A stretch of DNA of 64,000 nucleotides, taken from the NCBI RefSeq assembly GCF_021018745.1, contig NZ_CP063845.1, positions 4,402,001-4,466,000 of the forward strand. The letters are read 5' to 3'. The translations under genes were made by a program, and so were the position numbers. Positions 36,417-43,924 of the stretch are shown here, piece after piece. Source of the DNA: Gloeobacter morelensis MG652769 (GTDB lineage: Bacteria > Cyanobacteriota > Cyanobacteriia > Gloeobacterales > Gloeobacteraceae). Every line of letters begins with the position of its first letter. The stretch's first letter is position 1. The notes beneath the pieces were generated by a model. That model was not told where the DNA came from and did no database searches. It saw only the letters and a program-made list of their open reading frames with translations.

Positions 36417-36465
36417 CGATGGTGAGCCCGGACAGGCACTTTCCCATCGCACGAGGCCACTTCCC

Positions 36466-38994
36466 ATGCAACCGCCTCCTACCCAAACACCGCCGGACAT
36501 GCCGCTGGAGGAGCCGAGTGCCGCCCCCAGCGCCGAGGCTTTGCGCCAGGCCATCGTCGATAACCTCCGCTATGTTCTGGGCAAAGATCCCTCCCAGGCC
36601 GGCGCCCAGGATTTTTTGGCCGCCCTCGCCCATACCGTGCGCGAGCCGCTGTTGCATCGCTGGCGCAATACCCGCCAGACTTATTTCGATTGCGGAGCGC
36701 GGGTGGTATGTTATTTGGCCTCGCAATACCGCCCGGGACCGCAACTGGTAGCCAATTTGGTGAGCGCAGGTCTCTACGCGCGCTCCGTTGAAGCGCTCGC
36801 CGGGCTCGGTGTGCATCTGGAGGATCTGCTGGCGCTGGAGCGCGAGCCGCAGCTGGGGCGGCGGGAGGGTTCGCGGCAGGCAGCGAGCCTTGCCGAGGCG
36901 CTCGCCACCCAGCAAATGCCCGCGATTGGCTACGGCCTGCGCTACGAATTCGGCTCAGAGCAGGTGATCCGCGATGGCTGGCCCTTCGAGCGCTCCGTCC
37001 CCTGGCGCTGCTCAGGCGACCCCTGGGAGATCCCCCGGCCTGAGTACCGGGTGGAAGTTCCCCTGGGTGGGCGGACCGAGGCCTATATCGACGGCGAGAA
37101 CCGCTACCGGGTGCGCTGGCTGCCCGAATGCACGGTGACGGGCGAACCTTACGACCGGCTGGTACCCGGCTACCGCACCCACACCGTCAACACCTTGCGC
37201 CTCTGGAGCGCCCGGGCCAGCGAGCAGTTCGATTCGCCGGTGGCCGATTCGGAAGCGTACGCCCGCGCCATCGAAGCAAAACTCGACTGCGAGCTGATCA
37301 CCCGGGTACCCTACCCGGTGGGAGACAGTCCCCACCAGCAGCGGCTACGCCTGCAACAGCAGTACCTGCTCGCCTGCTGCTCTGTACACGACATGGTGCG
37401 GCTTTTTGCCCAGACGGGCCGACCGATCGGCGAGCTGCCCGAGCGCGCGGCCATCCACATCGACGACTCCCACCCGCCCATCGCCATTGCCGAATGGATG
37501 CGGATCCTGCTCGATCGCCACGACCTGGGGTGGGAAGCAGCCTGGGAGATGACCGGCCGGATGTTCTCGGCCACCGCCCATACTTGGGCGGCGGTGGAGA
37601 CGCTTGAGTGTTGGCCGGTGGCGCTGCTGGAGCGCTGGTTGCCCCGGCACCTGGAGATTTTGCGCGAGATCGACCGCCGATTTCGCCTGCAGTTGCAAGC
37701 ACAGCTGCTGGGCGAAGCACAGATTGCCCGCCTGGCGCTTTTTGAAGGCGATCGGGTGCGTCTGGCCCACCTGGCCTGCATAGCCTGCCACACGGTCGTC
37801 GGCACCTCCGAGAGCGCCACCGGGCGGCTGGTGCACAGCGTACTTGCCGATTTTTACCGGCTCTGGCCGCAAAAATTCCAGACCATCGGCGCGGGCGTCT
37901 CGACCCGGCGCTGGTTGGTGCTGGCCAATCCGCCCCTCGCCCGGCTCATCGGCGAGCGGATCGGCCCCGACTGGCTGACGCACCCTGAGGGGCTCGACGC
38001 CCTGCGCCGGCACGCCGCCGACCCGGACTTTCAACAGAGCTGGCGACAAATCAAGCAGGCCCACAAGCGCTCCCTTGCCGCTCAACTGCTCGCCGCCGGC
38101 GGTGTCGCCCTCTCCCCGCAGGCCCTTTTCGACATTCGGCTCGAACCGTTCGAGGGGTGTCGCCGACAGTTGCTCAGCGCGCTGTACATCGTTACCCTTT
38201 TCAATCGCCTCCAGGCCGAACCTGGGGTCGATATCGTCCCGCGCGCGTTCATCTTTTCAGGATGGCCCCGGCCCGGCGATCCGATCGGCGGCCTGACCAT
38301 CAAACTCATCCACGCCGTCGGCGCGGTCGTCAACGCCGATCCGGTCGTCGCCGGGCGACTGCGGGTGGTCTTCGTGCCCGAACCGACCGTCGTCCTGACC
38401 CAAAAAATCTTCGCCGCGGCGGATCTAGCCGAGCAGGACGCCCTGCCGGGCTTTCAGGCCGGCGACACCAGCAGCCTGTGCGCAGCCCTCAACGGCGCCC
38501 TGCTGTTGGGCAGCCCCGATGGGATCAACCTCGAAATCGAACGAATTGTCGGCCGCGAGCGCTTCTTCGAGTTCGGTCTGAGTACCGGCGAGGGTCAAGC
38601 GCTCAAACTCACCGAGTATCACCCGATGGCTTTCTACCACAGCAACCCGCTCCTGCGGCAGGTAGTCGATCAGATTGCCACCGGCTACTTCAGCCACGGC
38701 GACAGCGAACAGTTCAAACCGATTGTCGCAGCCCTGGTAGAGGATGACGAAGCGCTGAATCTGGTCGATTACCAGTCCTATATCGACGGTCAAGGGAGCG
38801 TCGATGCCGCCTACCGCGACCCGGCTCTGTGGACACAACTCTCCATCGAGAGCGTCAGCCGCCTCGGAGCCGTCTCCAGTGACCGGACGGCGCGGGAGTA
38901 CTGCAACCGCATCTGGCGGCTGCAACCGGTCACAGTCCACCTCGATGCCTACACTCAGCAGGTGATCGCCCTCAAGGGGCGCGAGCACCTCTAA
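36466..38994 (+). CDS. glycogen-phosphorylase-like protein (GT35) lacking catalytic residues
   Basis: The protein has 842 residues from ATG 36466 and is homologous along its whole length to the genuine GlgP encoded at 45651-48221 (for example MPAIGYGLRYEFG, DPWEIPRPEYRVEV, VPGYRTHTVNTLRLWSARA). The active site is gone. The PLP lysine of EASGTGNMKF is replaced in GDTSSLCAALNGALLLG (about residue 671). The phosphate-binding G-K-A-A-P-G-Y-x-x-A-K reads GWPRPGDPIGG, the R-I-H-E-Y-K-R segment reads PFEGCRRQ, and GNGGLGRLA is lost. The fold is kept, so I infer a non-enzymatic role, perhaps glucan binding or regulating GlgP. The gene is preceded by motif copy 2. Confidence 0.9.
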   Translation: MQPPPTQTPPDMPLEEPSAAPSAEALRQAIVDNLRYVLGKDPSQAGAQDFLAALAHTVREPLLHRWRNTRQTYFDCGARVVCYLASQYRPGPQLVANLVSAGLYARSVEALAGLGVHLEDLLALEREPQLGRREGSRQAASLAEALATQQMPAIGYGLRYEFGSEQVIRDGWPFERSVPWRCSGDPWEIPRPEYRVEVPLGGRTEAYIDGENRYRVRWLPECTVTGEPYDRLVPGYRTHTVNTLRLWSARASEQFDSPVADSEAYARAIEAKLDCELITRVPYPVGDSPHQQRLRLQQQYLLACCSVHDMVRLFAQTGRPIGELPERAAIHIDDSHPPIAIAEWMRILLDRHDLGWEAAWEMTGRMFSATAHTWAAVETLECWPVALLERWLPRHLEILREIDRRFRLQLQAQLLGEAQIARLALFEGDRVRLAHLACIACHTVVGTSESATGRLVHSVLADFYRLWPQKFQTIGAGVSTRRWLVLANPPLARLIGERIGPDWLTHPEGLDALRRHAADPDFQQSWRQIKQAHKRSLAAQLLAAGGVALSPQALFDIRLEPFEGCRRQLLSALYIVTLFNRLQAEPGVDIVPRAFIFSGWPRPGDPIGGLTIKLIHAVGAVVNADPVVAGRLRVVFVPEPTVVLTQKIFAAADLAEQDALPGFQAGDTSSLCAALNGALLLGSPDGINLEIERIVGRERFFEFGLSTGEGQALKLTEYHPMAFYHSNPLLRQVVDQIATGYFSHGDSEQFKPIVAALVEDDEALNLVDYQSYIDGQGSVDAAYRDPALWTQLSIESVSRLGAVSSDRTAREYCNRIWRLQPVTVHLDAYTQQVIALKGREHL

Positions 38995-39018
38995 GTTCTA
39001 TTCCTAGCGGAGCCTCAG

Positions 39019-39264
39019 ATGATGACTACCCCAACCCTCCACGCCACCAGAAAAATCGCCCACGCTGCCGAGAGCCGACCGGTTTGCTCGATCGGCTGTC
39101 CCCATTGCGGTTCGCCCATCGCCTGGCACCGCGACGGCACCGTCTGGCACGGCCACTGCGTGCAGTGCACCCGGACCCTGCGCGGCCGGCTCGGCGACAG
39201 CGGCTGCATCGAGGCGACCTATCTGCCCCAGGATGATCTCTACTTGAGTGTCCGCGGCTGCTAA
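39019..39264 (+). CDS. small zinc-ribbon-like protein
   Basis: The protein has 81 residues. Two cysteine pairs fit a zinc ribbon: CPHCG in the first half and HGHCVQCTR in the second, about 20 residues apart. The rest is polar, with further cysteines at the C terminus (VRGC). It lies 24 bases after the pseudo-phosphorylase gene behind GGAGCC, in the same direction, so it is probably in the same operon. No family name can be given. Confidence 0.65.
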   Translation: MMTTPTLHATRKIAHAAESRPVCSIGCPHCGSPIAWHRDGTVWHGHCVQCTRTLRGRLGDSGCIEATYLPQDDLYLSVRGC

Positions 39265-39273
39265 ATCAAGGAA

Positions 39274-39305
39274 TTCCCGAGTTTTTCACCGGCAAGGTCT
39301 AGCCT
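39274..39305 (+). promoter_or_regulatory. bipartite promoter-like motif, copy 3 (PII-like gene)
   Basis: The sequence is TTCCCGAGTTTTTCAC (39274-39289), ten bases, then TAGCCT (39300-39305). A start site near 39312 would give a leader of about 35 bases before the ATG at 39347. Confidence 0.65.
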
Positions 39306-39346
39306 GAATGCACCTGCAGACGCTCATCCTTGAGGAACGCACCGCC

Positions 39347-39715
39347 ATGAACAAAATCGAAGCGATCATCCAACCTTCCAGGCTCGATGCCGTCGAGCAG
39401 GCCCTGGTGGCCATCGGTGTGCAGGGCATGACCGTCAGCCGGGTCGAAGGCTTCGGCCGGCAGCGCGGCCATTCGGTGATCTTTCGGGGATTCGGGAGCG
39501 CCGCGCAGTTTCTTGCCAAGCTCAAACTCGAAATCGTCGTACCTGATGAATTGACCGAAACAGTTGTCGAGCGGATCGTACAGGCGGCGCGCACCGGCAG
39601 CATCGGCGACGGCAAAATCTTTGTGCTGCCTGTCACCCAGGCGGTGCGGGTGCGCACCGGCGAGTGCGGCCTGGAGGCGGTCCGCTTCGAGAGTCCGGCT
39701 GTCCTGATTCACTGA
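39347..39715 (+). CDS. PII-family signalling protein with altered T-loop
   Basis: The protein has 122 residues from ATG 39347. The PII fold is clear: MNKIEAIIQPSRLDAVEQAL, VQGMTVSRVEGFGRQRGH, the B-loop TGSIGDGKIFVLPV and the C-loop RVRTGECGLEA, which together form the ATP/2-oxoglutarate site. The T-loop differs: GlnB has R-G-x-E-Y-x-V-x-F with the Tyr (or cyanobacterial Ser) that is modified; here it reads RGFGSAAQF, with neither the Tyr nor the usual Ser. It is thus probably a PII paralogue that senses ATP/ADP without covalent modification. The target is unknown. Confidence 0.9.
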   Translation: MNKIEAIIQPSRLDAVEQALVAIGVQGMTVSRVEGFGRQRGHSVIFRGFGSAAQFLAKLKLEIVVPDELTETVVERIVQAARTGSIGDGKIFVLPVTQAVRVRTGECGLEAVRFESPAVLIH

Positions 39716-39750
39716 GCGCCCGGCCCAAAAACGCGCGGAGGAAGCGCACC

Positions 39751-41322
39751 ATGCTCTCTACTCAGTATCAGGCGACCCGCCATCCGAGCGAGAGCGCGTC
39801 GCTCCCGGCGTTTCTCGCGGCGATGGCCCGGCCGGAATTTTATCCCCATCCTGTGGAGACGGTCACAATCGTCCAGACCCACATTTCCTATGTCGTGCTG
39901 GCGGGGGTGTACGCCTATAAGTTCAAAAAATCGGTGCACCTCGGCTTTATCGACTACGCCACCCTCGAGCAGCGCCGTCGCTACTGCTATGAAGAACTAC
40001 GCCTCAACCGCCGCTTCGCTCCGGGGCTCTATCTCGATGTGGTCGCGATCGTCGCGGTGGAGGGGGGAGGCTACCGGCTGGCTGAAGCCGAGGCGGTGGG
40101 TGCGCTTGAATATTGCGTGCGGATGCGCCGCTTCGAGGAAGAGCAGCTGTGGAGTCGCCTGGTGCCTCGGGACGCCCTGAATCCGGGTGCAATCGAGCAA
40201 CTGGCCGGACGCCTCGCGCACTTCCACGCCGGGGCAGCCATCCGGAAGCCTCCCCTCGCATGGATCCGCGAGGCGATCGAAGGCACATTTTCCCAGGCGC
40301 TGCCCTATGCGGCCCGCCTGGGTCTGGAACTGCCCTTCGCTGAGATCCGCCGCTTCAACGAAGCGTTTCTGGCCACCCAGGCCCCCTTGCTCGCCGAGCG
40401 CCGCGAGCGGGGCCGCGTGCGCGAGTGCCATGGAGATCTGCACCTGGGCAACATCGTGCAAATGAATGGCGAGCCGCTGATGTTCGACGGTATTGAATTT
40501 AGCGACCGCCTGCGCACCACCGATGTGATGGCCGAGGTTGCCTTTCTGGTCATGGACCTCGAGGCCCACGGCCGATTTGACCACGCCAACCGGCTACTGA
40601 ACAGCTACCTCGCAGCGAGCGGCGACTGGGAGGGAGTGGCTGTGCTGCCGCTGTATCTTTGCTACCGCGCTTGCGTGCGCGGCTGGGTGCACGCCCGGCG
40701 CTCAGACCAACCGGATCTCGACCCTGCAGAGCAACAAGAAGCCCTGGCTGTGGCGCGCGGTTATTTCGAGCTGGCCTGGCGCTATACCCGGCCCGCGCCG
40801 CCGCGGCTCTGGATGATGCATGGGCTTTCCGGTTCGGGCAAAAGCACTGTCGCGCGCGATCTGAGCCTGGTGCAAGGGGCCATCCACCTGCCTTCAGATG
40901 CGGTGCGCAAGCACCTGGCCGGCCTCGCCCCGGCCGAACACGCCCCGGCTCCGGCTGGAGGCGGGCTCTACAGCCGGCAGATGAGCGAGCGCACCTACAC
41001 CCGGCTTGTGCAGCTGGCGGAAATTTGCCTGAAGGCCGGTTTTGCTGTGGTTCTCGATGCGCGCTATCCCCGGCGCCAGCAGCGCCGTCAGGTGCGCGCC
41101 CTGGCGGATCGGCTAGGGGCCCCGCTCACCTTGCTGGTCTGCCTGTGCCCCTGGCCGCTGCTCAAGCAGCGCCTCGAGGGCCGCACCGCCGATCTCAGCG
41201 ATGCCACCCCGGCGCTGCTCGACTGGCAGTTGGCCGAGACCGAACCGCCCGCAGGTGATGAGCTTGGCTACACCCGCTATCTCGATACCACCGGGCCGGG
41301 CCGGGCCCTGGCGTCACTTTGA
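39751..41322 (+). CDS. APH-fold kinase fused to a P-loop kinase/ATPase domain
   Basis: The protein has 523 residues from ATG 39751 (GGAGGAAG upstream). The N-terminal APH-like domain (residues 1-345) has the catalytic loop ECHGDLHLGNIVQM and MFDGIEFSDRLRTTD. The C-terminal domain (about 350-523) has a Walker A GLSGSGKSTVARDLS and a kinase-like Asp (VVLDARYPRRQQ). The same APH/P-loop fusion occurs in mycobacterial Rv2004c of the DosR dormancy regulon, next to a universal stress protein, which is also the neighbour here. Substrates are unknown. Confidence 0.88.
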   Translation: MLSTQYQATRHPSESASLPAFLAAMARPEFYPHPVETVTIVQTHISYVVLAGVYAYKFKKSVHLGFIDYATLEQRRRYCYEELRLNRRFAPGLYLDVVAIVAVEGGGYRLAEAEAVGALEYCVRMRRFEEEQLWSRLVPRDALNPGAIEQLAGRLAHFHAGAAIRKPPLAWIREAIEGTFSQALPYAARLGLELPFAEIRRFNEAFLATQAPLLAERRERGRVRECHGDLHLGNIVQMNGEPLMFDGIEFSDRLRTTDVMAEVAFLVMDLEAHGRFDHANRLLNSYLAASGDWEGVAVLPLYLCYRACVRGWVHARRSDQPDLDPAEQQEALAVARGYFELAWRYTRPAPPRLWMMHGLSGSGKSTVARDLSLVQGAIHLPSDAVRKHLAGLAPAEHAPAPAGGGLYSRQMSERTYTRLVQLAEICLKAGFAVVLDARYPRRQQRRQVRALADRLGAPLTLLVCLCPWPLLKQRLEGRTADLSDATPALLDWQLAETEPPAGDELGYTRYLDTTGPGRALASL

Positions 41323-41366
41323 AACCCGCCGCCCACATCGACAACCCAACATTCGTGGAGGGCACC

Positions 41367-41921
41367 ATGTTCACAAAAATCCTCGTCGCCCTAGATCAGT
41401 CTGCCAGCAACGAACTGGTCTTCGCGAAAGCCTTGGCCCTCGCCCGCCTCGGCGGCGGATCGCTGATGCTGATGCACGTGCTGTCGGGGGACGAAGACAA
41501 CAGCCCCGGCCTGGTCGTTCCGGCGATCACCGACTTCCACCCGCTCAGTTTCGACGAGCAGACCCTGGCGTTTTATCGCCGGGAGTGGGAGCGCTACGAG
41601 CAGTTGGGGCGGGCGATGCTCCAGATGTTTGCCGAGCGGGCCGCCGCCGTCGGGGTGATTGCCGAATTTAGCCAGAGCGCCGGCAGCCCCGGCCCGCAGA
41701 TCTGCCAGTTGGCCCGCGCCTGGAGCGCCGATTTGATCGTCACCGGGCGGCGGGGACGGCGCGGCATCAGCGAGATGCTTCTAGGCAGCATCAGCAACTA
41801 CGTCCTGCACCACGCCCCCTGCTCGGTGCTGGTGGTTACCGGCGAAGCGGACGAGGGCGAACCGTTGCCTATTGAGGCCGGTCTGCAGAAGCCTGCCACT
41901 CGTCGGGGGCGAGCGCCCTGA
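41367..41921 (+). CDS. universal stress protein (UspA family)
   Basis: The protein has 184 residues from ATG 41367 (GTGGAGGGC upstream). The Usp fold shows MFTKILVALDQSASNELVF at the start and the ATP-binding motif TGRRGRRGISEMLLGSISNYVLHHAPCSVLVV near the C terminus (G-x2-G-x9-G-S/T type). It should bind ATP and is presumably induced by stress or energy limitation. It is the last gene of the cluster, 44 bases after the APH kinase, and overlaps the 3' end of bolA on the opposite strand. Confidence 0.92.
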   Translation: MFTKILVALDQSASNELVFAKALALARLGGGSLMLMHVLSGDEDNSPGLVVPAITDFHPLSFDEQTLAFYRREWERYEQLGRAMLQMFAERAAAVGVIAEFSQSAGSPGPQICQLARAWSADLIVTGRRGRRGISEMLLGSISNYVLHHAPCSVLVVTGEADEGEPLPIEAGLQKPATRRGRAP

Positions 41922-42159
41922 GCGACAGGGCGTGAATGGCGCTTCCCATCTCGGCGGCGAGCGCTTCGTAGACCAGCCGGTGGCGGCGGATCGCAGACAG
42001 ACCGCCGAAGCGCTCCGAGACGATAAGCACGTTGTAGTGCCCACCGCCCCCGGCCGCCCCGGCGTGTCCAGCGTGGCGATCGCTCTGGTCCTCGATTTCG
42101 ACCACCGAGGCGTGCAGGTGGCTTTTGAGGAGCGCCGCAATTTTTTGGGCAGTGTTCAT
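41869..42159 (-). CDS. BolA family protein
   Basis: The protein has 96 residues from ATG (complement 42157-42159), with AGGA upstream. The BolA fold features are KIAALLKSHLHASVVEIED, the HYNVLIVSERFGGLSAIRRHRLVYEAL block (F.G.S...RHR..Y) and IHALSLRALAPDEW. BolA proteins act with monothiol glutaredoxins in iron-sulfur handling. The His between GG and NV (GGHYNV) could be a cluster ligand. Its last 53 bases overlap the usp gene on the other strand. Confidence 0.93.
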   Translation of the reverse strand: MNTAQKIAALLKSHLHASVVEIEDQSDRHAGHAGAAGGGGHYNVLIVSERFGGLSAIRRHRLVYEALAAEMGSAIHALSLRALAPDEWQASADRPQ

Positions 42160-42527
42160 GGGTGTCACTGTCCTGCAACTTTGTGATAGGGCCCCGTCGG
42201 ATGGGCTGCTCGAATCGTCATGCCCTGCCGGGTTTGCGCAACGGTCCTATGCTAGCTGTCCGGCGCCCGGGGGCAGATCCCTAACTTCGGCCGGAAGGTT
42301 AGAATGTAGAAATAATTGTTTACTCAAGCGTCTATTCACCTGGATGTAGCAGGATGCCCGGGGCGTTGTGCCTGCAGCCGTCGCCACTTAAAGGTTTGTC
42401 TACAGCAACTATTAAGCGTCCACCGGGCGCCCTTTGTGCGGATGTCGAGTCGGCGATTGGCTTGTCGGCCGGCTCTGTGGCATCTGTGTATGCAAGCAAC
42501 CTACCGCCAGAATTGAGGAACCTTCCC
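42160..42527. other. divergent intergenic region, bolA / hypothetical gene
   Basis: About 370 bases. At 42215-42250 there is CCGGGTTTGCGCAA followed by TATGCTAGC, a weak look-alike of the bipartite motif found at 36094, 36385 and 39274. I do not count it as a true copy. No gene is supported. Confidence 0.35.
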
Positions 42528-42839
42528 GTGCCAAATCAGCACCGCAGCACCCGCAACGACACGCTTCGGGCGACGGGTTTGCCTGTCAAAAATCTCCGCT
42601 GGGAGCAGCAGCGTCTCTACGTGATCGATCGCTGCAACAAAGTCCACGTCGCTCAGATGTTTCCGCACCTATATCAGGAGTGCCTGCAGGAGGCGGCGAT
42701 GATGCTCAACCGCCTCGAACTGGAGCGCAAGCGGCTCATTCACCCGGATCGGTGGGGACCGGGCCTCAGCAACGAGAACGCCGATTATCCGATTTTGAGC
42801 CGGCTGCTGCAGCTTGGCTATACTCTGCAGCGCGCCTGA
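42528..42839 (+). CDS. conserved-looking hypothetical protein
   Basis: The protein has 103 residues from GTG 42528, chosen because GAGGAA lies at good spacing and upstream codons look random. It is soluble, basic and helical, with no membrane segment (WEQQRLYVIDRCNKVHVAQ, then ECLQEAAMMLNRLELERKR). I cannot assign a family. Confidence 0.6.
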   Translation: MPNQHRSTRNDTLRATGLPVKNLRWEQQRLYVIDRCNKVHVAQMFPHLYQECLQEAAMMLNRLELERKRLIHPDRWGPGLSNENADYPILSRLLQLGYTLQRA

Positions 42840-42893
42840 AGAGTTGCCTCGGTAGCGCCTGATATTTGGCAGTTGGTTTTGCACAACGATCTG

Positions 42894-43095
42894 TGGGTGC
42901 GAGAGGCGGAACCCCCTTCGCGCTTCCCCTCTCGCGCTCTCCCCCTCCCCGCCTCGCAGGGCTGCCAGCCCCCCGACACCCCCCGGACTGAGCGGCACGG
43001 TGGGTATGAGAATTGGTGGGTGGGCCTCGCTTATGCTTCTAGGGCCTGACGACGCGTGTCGACTGCGGCGAAAGGGATGGTTGGTCGTTGAGCTA
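42894..43095. repeat. dispersed GC-rich repeat, copy A
   Basis: It shares long identical blocks with 50327-50518, including GCGAGAGGCGG, CCCCTCTCGCGCTCTCCCCC, TCCCCGCCTCGC and CCCCCGACACCCCCCGGACT. The right half is more diverged but keeps the order (GGTGGGTGGG, GCGACTGCG-like). It lies just upstream of vapBC. There is no ORF and no transposase. Confidence 0.75.
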
Positions 43096-43110
43096 CTCCT
43101 GGTTTGAGGT

Positions 43111-43140
43111 GCTGACGCATCAAGTTTTTGATGTGTTAGC
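43111..43140. promoter_or_regulatory. dyad upstream of vapBC, possible operator
   Basis: The arms GCTGACGCATCAA and TTGATGTGTTAGC pair around a GTTT centre (two wobble positions). It lies about 50 bases before the antitoxin start, where RHH antitoxins normally bind to repress their own operon. Confidence 0.45.
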
Positions 43141-43188
43141 ATCTGTTGTGGGCAATGGCTTCGCGTGTATTTTGGAGCAACGCAGGCG

Positions 43189-43416
43189 ATGCGGACGACC
43201 CTCGATCTTGAAGAAGATGTGCTGCTTGCAGCCAAGGAAATTGCTCGGCAGCGGGGAGTTTCCCTTGGGAAAGTTTTTTCGGATCTGGCACGGCAGGCAT
43301 TGTCGGGTTCCTCGGATGTATCGATCCGTAATGGTGTACCGCTCTTTCCCGTGCACGATCAATCCGGCATTGCCACGCTGGAACTGATCAACCGGCTGCG
43401 CGACGAAGTGCCTTGA
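43189..43416 (+). CDS. vapB: ribbon-helix-helix antitoxin of a VapBC pair
   Basis: The protein has 75 residues from ATG 43189. It begins MRTTLDLEEDVLLAAKEIARQ, the RHH pattern of VapB-type antitoxins, and ends in a toxin-contacting tail (SGIATLELINRLRDEVP). Its stop overlaps the start of the toxin gene (TGATG). It should bind both the toxin and a promoter dyad such as the one at 43111-43140. Confidence 0.85.
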   Translation: MRTTLDLEEDVLLAAKEIARQRGVSLGKVFSDLARQALSGSSDVSIRNGVPLFPVHDQSGIATLELINRLRDEVP

Positions 43417-43844
43417 TGACCTACCTTCTAGATGTGAATGTGTTGCTTTCTTTGAGCGATCCGATGCACGTACACCATGAAGCGGCTCACCGCTGGTTTG
43501 CCGCCCGGGGGCGATCCGCCTGGGCAACCTGTCCCATCACCGAAAACGGCTTTATCCGCATTGCCAGCCATCCCGGTTATCCGAACCGGCCAGGAGATGT
43601 ACCTGTGGTGATGGGTATCTTGCGTCAGTTTTGCGCGGCCCAGGGTCATCACTTTTGGGGCGCAAATGTCAGCCTTCTTTCGATGCTGCACACCGGTATA
43701 GTCCTTACACACTCTCAGATTACAGATATTTTTCTGCTTGGCCTGGCCGCTCACCAAGGCGGCAAACTGGCCACCTTCGACAGGCGAATTGCTGTCGATA
43801 CGGTTCACGGTGGCAATGAAGCGTTGGAACTGATTGCTCCTTAA
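43416..43844 (+). CDS. vapC: PIN-domain toxin of a VapBC pair
   Basis: The protein has 142 residues. PIN-domain acidic residues are visible: D in YLLDVNVLLSL, E in TENGFIRIAS, and D in QITDIFLLGLAA and ATFDRRIAV. VapC toxins are Mg-dependent ribonucleases that cut specific tRNAs or rRNA. Length and active site are intact, so the pair looks functional. It is coupled to the antitoxin by a start-stop overlap. Confidence 0.9.
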   Translation: MTYLLDVNVLLSLSDPMHVHHEAAHRWFAARGRSAWATCPITENGFIRIASHPGYPNRPGDVPVVMGILRQFCAAQGHHFWGANVSLLSMLHTGIVLTHSQITDIFLLGLAAHQGGKLATFDRRIAVDTVHGGNEALELIAP

Positions 43845-43854
43845 AGCGGGTGCC

Positions 43855-43915
43855 GGGTGCCAGGACGCAAGCCGTTGCCCATCAAGGGTATTGCCGGCCG
43901 GGACACCTGACACCC
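43855..43915. repeat. inverted repeat between convergent genes
   Basis: The arms GGGTGCCAGG (43855-43864) and CCTGACACCC (43906-43915) are separated by 41 bases, without a T-run. It resembles the hairpin at 28686-28727 and may be a bidirectional terminator or a small repeat family. Confidence 0.4.
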
Positions 43916-43924
43916 GATACCTCT

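Noticed and set aside
42215-42250. Fourth copy of the bipartite promoter motif
   Set aside because: Only the CCGGGTTT part and a TAGC match, and the spacing differs by one or two bases; too weak to count.
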